A stretch of 5,595 nt of DNA, taken from the NCBI GenBank assembly GCA_964589725.1, contig CAZPUJ010000235.1:1-5595 (forward strand). The letters are read 5' to 3'. Under the pieces are notes generated by a model. It had not been told where the DNA came from, did not search any database, and was given only the letters and a program-made list of their open reading frames with translations. The position numbers and the translations under genes were made by a program. Every line of letters starts with the position of its first letter. Position 1 is the stretch's first letter. The stretch comes from CAYSHJ01 sp964589725. GTDB lineage: Bacteria; Planctomycetota; Planctomycetia; Planctomycetales; Planctomycetaceae. Shown here piece after piece: positions 1 through 5,595 of this stretch.

Positions 1-571
1 CAATGAACCGCAGCTCGACGCCGGTCTCACGAGCGAATCGCCCGAGCGGCACGATTTGGTCTTCGGTCATCCCGCGCACCGAGACCGCGTTGATTTTGAC
101 CGGATCGAAGCCGACTCGTTGAGCCGCTTGAATGCCTTCGAGCACCTTCTCGTAGCCCTCACGCCGCGTGATTTCTTTGAACTTGACAGGGTCGAGCGCG
201 TCCAGCGACACGTTGATCCGCCTCAGTCCGGCATCCCACAAGTCTTGAGCTTGTTCCGCGAGCAAGATTCCGTTCGTCGTGATGCCGATATCTTCGACGC
301 CGTCAATCGTCGCGATCTTGGCGACGAGTTTGTTCAAGTCACGCCGCACGAGCGGCTCGCCGCCGGTCAGGCGAATCTTGTCCACGCCCAAGCCGACGCA
401 CACGCGCGTGAATCGCTCGATCTCTTCAAACGTGAGCAACTCCGCCCGCGGCATGAACTGCACGTTCTCGGCTGGCATGCAGTAAAAGCAGCGGATGTTA
501 CAGCGATCGGTGACGCTGATCCGCAAGTTGTTGTGAATTCGGCCGAATGAATCGACCAAAGGCTCGGACAT
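1..571 (-). CDS. moaA: GTP 3',8-cyclase MoaA (partial, 3' end cut by window edge)
   Basis: This is a radical-SAM enzyme that, with MoaC, converts GTP to cyclic pyranopterin monophosphate, the first step of molybdenum-cofactor synthesis in the cytoplasm. Reading the minus strand from the ATG at 571 gives 190 residues starting MSEPLVDSFGRIHNNLRISV. The radical-SAM cluster motif CNIRCFYC supplies Cys24, Cys28 and Cys31. It is followed by LTGGEP (about 68-73, SAM binding), GITTNG (96-101) and RINVSLDAL (118-126), all in MoaA order. The family is usually about 330 residues, so roughly the last 140, including the second Fe-S cluster that binds GTP, lie outside the window. The start is firm: an in-frame TGA lies four codons upstream and no other ATG intervenes. 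I see no strong Shine-Dalgarno sequence. It lies 9 nt downstream of moaE on the same strand, which suggests one transcript. Confidence 0.97.
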   Translation of the reverse strand, partial: MSEPLVDSFGRIHNNLRISVTDRCNIRCFYCMPAENVQFMPRAELLTFEEIERFTRVCVGLGVDKIRLTGGEPLVRRDLNKLVAKIATIDGVEDIGITTNGILLAEQAQDLWDAGLRRINVSLDALDPVKFKEITRREGYEKVLEGIQAAQRVGFDPVKINAVSVRGMTEDQIVPLGRFARETGVELRFI

Positions 572-580
572 GGTGTCGGC

Positions 581-1033
581 TCAAATTTCGGATTTCGGAT
601 TTCGGATTTCGGATTTTTCGTCGGCTCCAGGATGCACCCATTCGGTCGTGCCGTCGCTCCAGTTTTCCTTTTTCCAGATCGGTACGATTTCCTTTAATCG
701 GTCAATCAGGAATTTTCCCGCTTCGAACGCCTGTTGTCGATGCGGACAACTGACCGCGACCGCCACGCTGACGTCGCCGAGTTCCAGGTGACCGAGCCGA
801 TGCACGATGCCGGCCTTCACGATCGGCCACTTTGTTTTCGCTTCGTGTTCAAGCTCTTGCAACTTTGCAATCGCCATTTCGGGATAGGCATCATAATCCA
901 AAGCCGTCGTTCGCCGCCCGGCTGTCAACTCGCGGACCGTTCCCAGGAAGACTACAACCGCCCCGGCCTCGGGCGAACGCACGGACTCAGTCAATTGAGC
1001 GAAATCGATTGCTTTGTCTGTTAGTTCGACCAT
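581..1033 (-). CDS. moaE: Molybdopterin synthase catalytic (large) subunit MoaE
   Basis: MoaE pairs with the thiocarboxylated small subunit MoaD to insert two sulfurs into cyclic pyranopterin monophosphate, making molybdopterin. The 150-residue product has the family landmarks: GAVVVFLGTVR (24-34), DYDAYPEMA (47-54), WPIVKAGIVHRLG (69-81), the SCPHRQQAFEAG block (95-106) and IDRLKEIVPIWKKE (110-123). Lys114 and Lys121 match the two lysines needed for catalysis in the E. coli enzyme. The natural protein seems to end near WVHPG (132-136). The last eleven or so residues, KSEIRNPKSEI, are translated from a 7-bp tandem repeat and are probably not functional. The start at 1033 is the only ATG before an in-frame TGA upstream. 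moaD is not in the window. moaE precedes moaA with a 9-nt gap, consistent with an operon. Confidence 0.96.
   Translation of the reverse strand: MVELTDKAIDFAQLTESVRSPEAGAVVVFLGTVRELTAGRRTTALDYDAYPEMAIAKLQELEHEAKTKWPIVKAGIVHRLGHLELGDVSVAVAVSCPHRQQAFEAGKFLIDRLKEIVPIWKKENWSDGTTEWVHPGADEKSEIRNPKSEI
585..612. repeat. 7-bp tandem repeat (ATTTCGG x 4) at the moaE-moaA junction
   Basis: Four perfect head-to-tail copies of ATTTCGG occupy these bases, followed by a partial copy (ATTTT) at 613-617. On the coding minus strand the unit is CCGAAAT. Because 7 is not a multiple of 3, the tract reads through all three frames and gives a 7-residue peptide period (KSEIRNP). It forms the 3' end of moaE and lies just ahead of the moaA start, so copy number affects where moaE terminates. 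Confidence 0.95.
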
Positions 1034-1285
1034 TGGACAAGGATTCGAGTCTTCGGTTGTAATTCATGGGCGCAGTGCGCGCAATTCGTCCCGCCTTCCC
1101 GGCATCGGGAAAGTGTAAAGGCCGGAGACATCGTGGACAGTGTTCGGGGACATGGCTCAAAAACCCCGTTGCTTCAAGGTTAACGAGTCAGCAGTTTCAA
1201 TTACTGCCCCAACGGCTAAATTCCCTCCCATCTCTTGGCGAGCGGGGCGGGTTGCGAGGAAGTCGGAAAGGATTATTTGTTGGCC
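1034..1285. promoter_or_regulatory. Divergent intergenic region between moaE and ileS
   Basis: This 252-bp gap separates the start of the leftward moaE-moaA pair from the start of the rightward ileS, so it must hold the promoters of both, unless transcription enters from elsewhere. I could not pick convincing -35/-10 pairs on either strand. Visible items are a small hairpin (TTCCCG, loop GCAT, CGGGAA at 1096-1111), too short and without a T tract to be called a terminator, and an isolated GGCGAGCGGGG at 1237-1247 that matches the end of the palindromic element found twice inside ileS. No tRNA, riboswitch or small gene is supported here. Confidence 0.5.
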
Positions 1286-4551
<3,266 letters not shown>

Positions 4552-4555
<4 letters not shown>

Positions 4556-5172
4556 TTCATGGCTATCACGTCATCATCGTGACTTACGGCTCGTGGCTCC
4601 CCAATGACCCCAGAGGCTCTTGGTCAGACTTCGTCGCTGCTTGGGAACTGTATCGTTTCGGTCGCGTCCCACGAGCTCCTGCAACAGGGTCACTCAGCAC
4701 ACAACCTCAATTCGCAGTTCGGCGTCAGAAAATCCAACGCTCGTTGAAGTATCCCGCCGTGCAATTCACCGGCCTGCAAGCACGAGCCGGCGGCGTGGGG
4801 TTCGGCACTGCGGCGAGCAAGAACCGCATCACCATTTGGGCCTGCTCGATCCTTCCCGCGCATGTGCATCTCGTGCTGGGCCGCTGTGCGAAGTCGTGCG
4901 AGACAAAGTCCAACTTCCTCAAAGGCGAAGCCACCAAGGAACTCAACCGACAAAACGTGCATCCGTTGGCCGCCTACCGGCAACACGACACGACTCCGAC
5001 ACCCTGGGCCAGAAAGCATTGGCAGGTGTATCTCGACAGCGAACAAAGCATCGAGAACGCCATCGCCTATGTGCTCGACAACCCCATGAAAGAAGGCAAA
5101 CCGCGTCAGACGTGGCCATGCGTGACCGCGTTCGCCGGCATTGAAAGCAACATCGTCGCCTATCCGATATGA
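4552..5172 (+). CDS. REP-associated tyrosine transposase (RAYT), IS200/IS605-like Y1 HUH family
   Basis: Y1 HUH transposases cut and join single-stranded DNA at hairpins through a 5'-phosphotyrosine. The RAYT subgroup is domesticated-looking and tied to REP palindromes. The 206-residue product has the metal-binding HUH motif as ILPAHVHLVLG (His104, His106) and the RAYT tail IAYVLDNPMKEG (171-182). Tyr173 stands four residues before the NP pair, as does catalytic Tyr115 of E. coli TnpA-REP (YafM). The conserved LKGEATKEL helix (123-131) and the N-terminus GYHVIIVTYGSWLPNDPRGSW also fit the longer planctomycete-type RAYTs. All expected catalytic residues are present, so it may be active. It starts in an ATGA overlap with the ileS stop and has a good ribosome site, so its expression may be coupled to ileS. 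REPs of one family flank it on both sides, the probable substrate. Assignment to this family is strong; activity is inferred. Confidence 0.93.
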
Positions 5173-5181
5173 CGCGTTGAT

Positions 5182-5270
5182 GTTTAGCCGCTACGCCATC
5201 GGCGTGCGCGGTTCGGACGAGGCGCGGATCAACGGACAAAGCCGCCCACGCCGATGGCGTAGGGGTTAAC
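5182..5270. repeat. REPIN 3, family A, downstream of the RAYT gene
   Basis: Arms 5183-5211 and 5242-5270 match inversely at 25 of 29 positions around a 30-nt spacer. Hairpins are ACGCC-ATC-GGCGT and its inverse, with the GTTTAGCC / GGGGTTAAC heads typical of the family. It begins 10 nt after the transposase stop. The central 16 bases of the two arms are identical, with differences mainly in the head, as expected if the stem is under constraint. Confidence 0.88.
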
Positions 5271-5274
5271 CGAC

Positions 5275-5287
5275 GCGGCGAAGCCGC
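5275..5287. repeat. Short hairpin GCGGC-GAA-GCCGC
   Basis: A 5-bp perfect stem with a three-base loop between REPIN 3 and the next palindrome. It has the stem size and loop size of a single REP but no partner in the window. No T tract follows, so I do not call it a terminator. Confidence 0.5.
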
Positions 5288-5293
5288 AACCAA

Positions 5294-5344
5294 TGTGGCA
5301 CGACGCTCCGCGTCGTGAATCGCGACGCGGAGCGTCGCGCCACA
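5294..5344. repeat. Palindromic element, family B, copy 2 (short form)
   Basis: Arms 5294-5315 and 5323-5344 match inversely at 21 of 22 positions around a 7-nt spacer, with outer ends TGTGGC / GCCACA. Each arm contains GACGC-TCC-GCGTC or its inverse, the same core type as the element at 3903-4030 inside ileS, but with different outer sequences and a much shorter spacer. Confidence 0.85.
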
Positions 5345-5595
5345 ATGCGCGCACGCCGACAAGAAATTGAGAACTAGTAGTACATCGCGCCCCTCCGTCG
5401 TTAGTGGCGTTGTGCGGTTGGTTGAGCGGCATGGTGCGGATGATTGAGCCCGCACCGATGTGACTCAACGAGAGCGATCCTCAATGTTTACGGCCCACAC
5501 CCAAATCACGATCAAGTCCCCCACCAGTGTTTGCGGATGTTCGTGCTTCGCAGGTCGTCGAGATCCTTGAGATTCTAGAGAATCGATACAACGTC
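5345..5595. other. Non-coding stretch with no supported gene
   Basis: No reading frame here has both a credible start and protein-like content. One plus-strand frame is open from 5464 to the window end (ending ASQVVEILEILENRYNV), but it has no ATG and no ribosome site. Translating by eye, I found nothing resembling the missing IleRS C-terminal domain. A small inverted repeat GATTCT-AG-AGAATC lies at 5570-5583. Confidence 0.5.

Noticed and set aside
56..550. Plus-strand open frame of 164 codons over moaA
   Set aside because: The complementary strand encodes MoaA with an intact CNIRCFYC motif, so this frame is a shadow.
1096..1111. Hairpin TTCCCG-GCAT-CGGGAA as a terminator or riboswitch
   Set aside because: The stem is only 6 bp, there is no T tract on either side, and it lies between two divergent gene starts. 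I could not find a molybdenum-cofactor riboswitch pattern.
1235..1285. Upstream TTG start for ileS adding 17 residues
   Set aside because: The ATG at 1286 begins with residues typical of the family N-terminus. The extra residues are not IleRS-like.
5229..5468. Minus-strand open frame of 79 codons after the transposase
   Set aside because: Much of it is translated palindrome sequence, with no ribosome site and no recognised family.
5464..5595. Plus-strand frame open to the window end, ending ASQVVEILEILENRYNV
   Set aside because: It has no ATG, only a GTG at 5527 without a ribosome site. The end looks somewhat protein-like but cannot be supported from 44 codons.

Overview
The window looks like a stretch of a planctomycete-type (Planctomycetota) chromosome. 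That assignment is inference from three things: the style of the isoleucyl-tRNA synthetase (variant class I motifs of the HHAWG / MHKS kind), the type of REP-associated transposase (N-terminus reading HGYHVII...SWLPNDPRGSWSD), and short GC-rich palindromes that invade both intergenic DNA and open reading frames. No 16S or other decisive marker is present.

Layout. Positions 1-1033 hold two molybdenum-cofactor genes on the minus strand: moaE (molybdopterin synthase large subunit), followed 9 nt later by moaA (GTP 3',8-cyclase), whose 3' end runs off the left edge. A 7-bp tandem repeat at their junction writes the last residues of MoaE. Positions 1034-1285 are the divergent intergenic region. 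Positions 1286-4555 (+) hold ileS. Positions 4552-5172 (+) hold a REP-associated tyrosine transposase (RAYT, IS200/IS605-like Y1 HUH family). Positions 5173-5595 are non-coding as far as I can see and begin with a dense group of palindromes.

The striking part is ileS. Its reading frame carries at least three palindromic insertions: two copies of one element (2055-2144, 90 bp; 3432-3515, 84 bp), both read in the same phase as a peptide of the form RAGGVSP...GLTP.AR, and a third element of another family (3903-4030). The gene keeps its catalytic core, editing domain and anticodon-binding helices, but homology stops at about residue 1018. The usual C-terminal domain is absent. In its place is a tail translated from two REPIN-type palindromes, ending in a stop codon that overlaps the RAYT start (ATGA).

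The RAYT gene is bracketed by palindromes of the same family (4352-4443 and 4436-4525 upstream, 5182-5270 downstream). The stretch 4352-5270 therefore reads as a REPIN-RAYT unit sitting on the 3' end of ileS. A palindrome of the family found at 3903-4030 recurs at 5294-5344. Three families of REPIN-like elements thus coexist in 3.3 kb, four of the elements lie inside one housekeeping reading frame, and one family has a plausible mobilising enzyme next to it. The planctomycete elements resemble in behaviour the Rickettsia palindromic elements that insert in frame into proteins; that comparison is by analogy, not by sequence.
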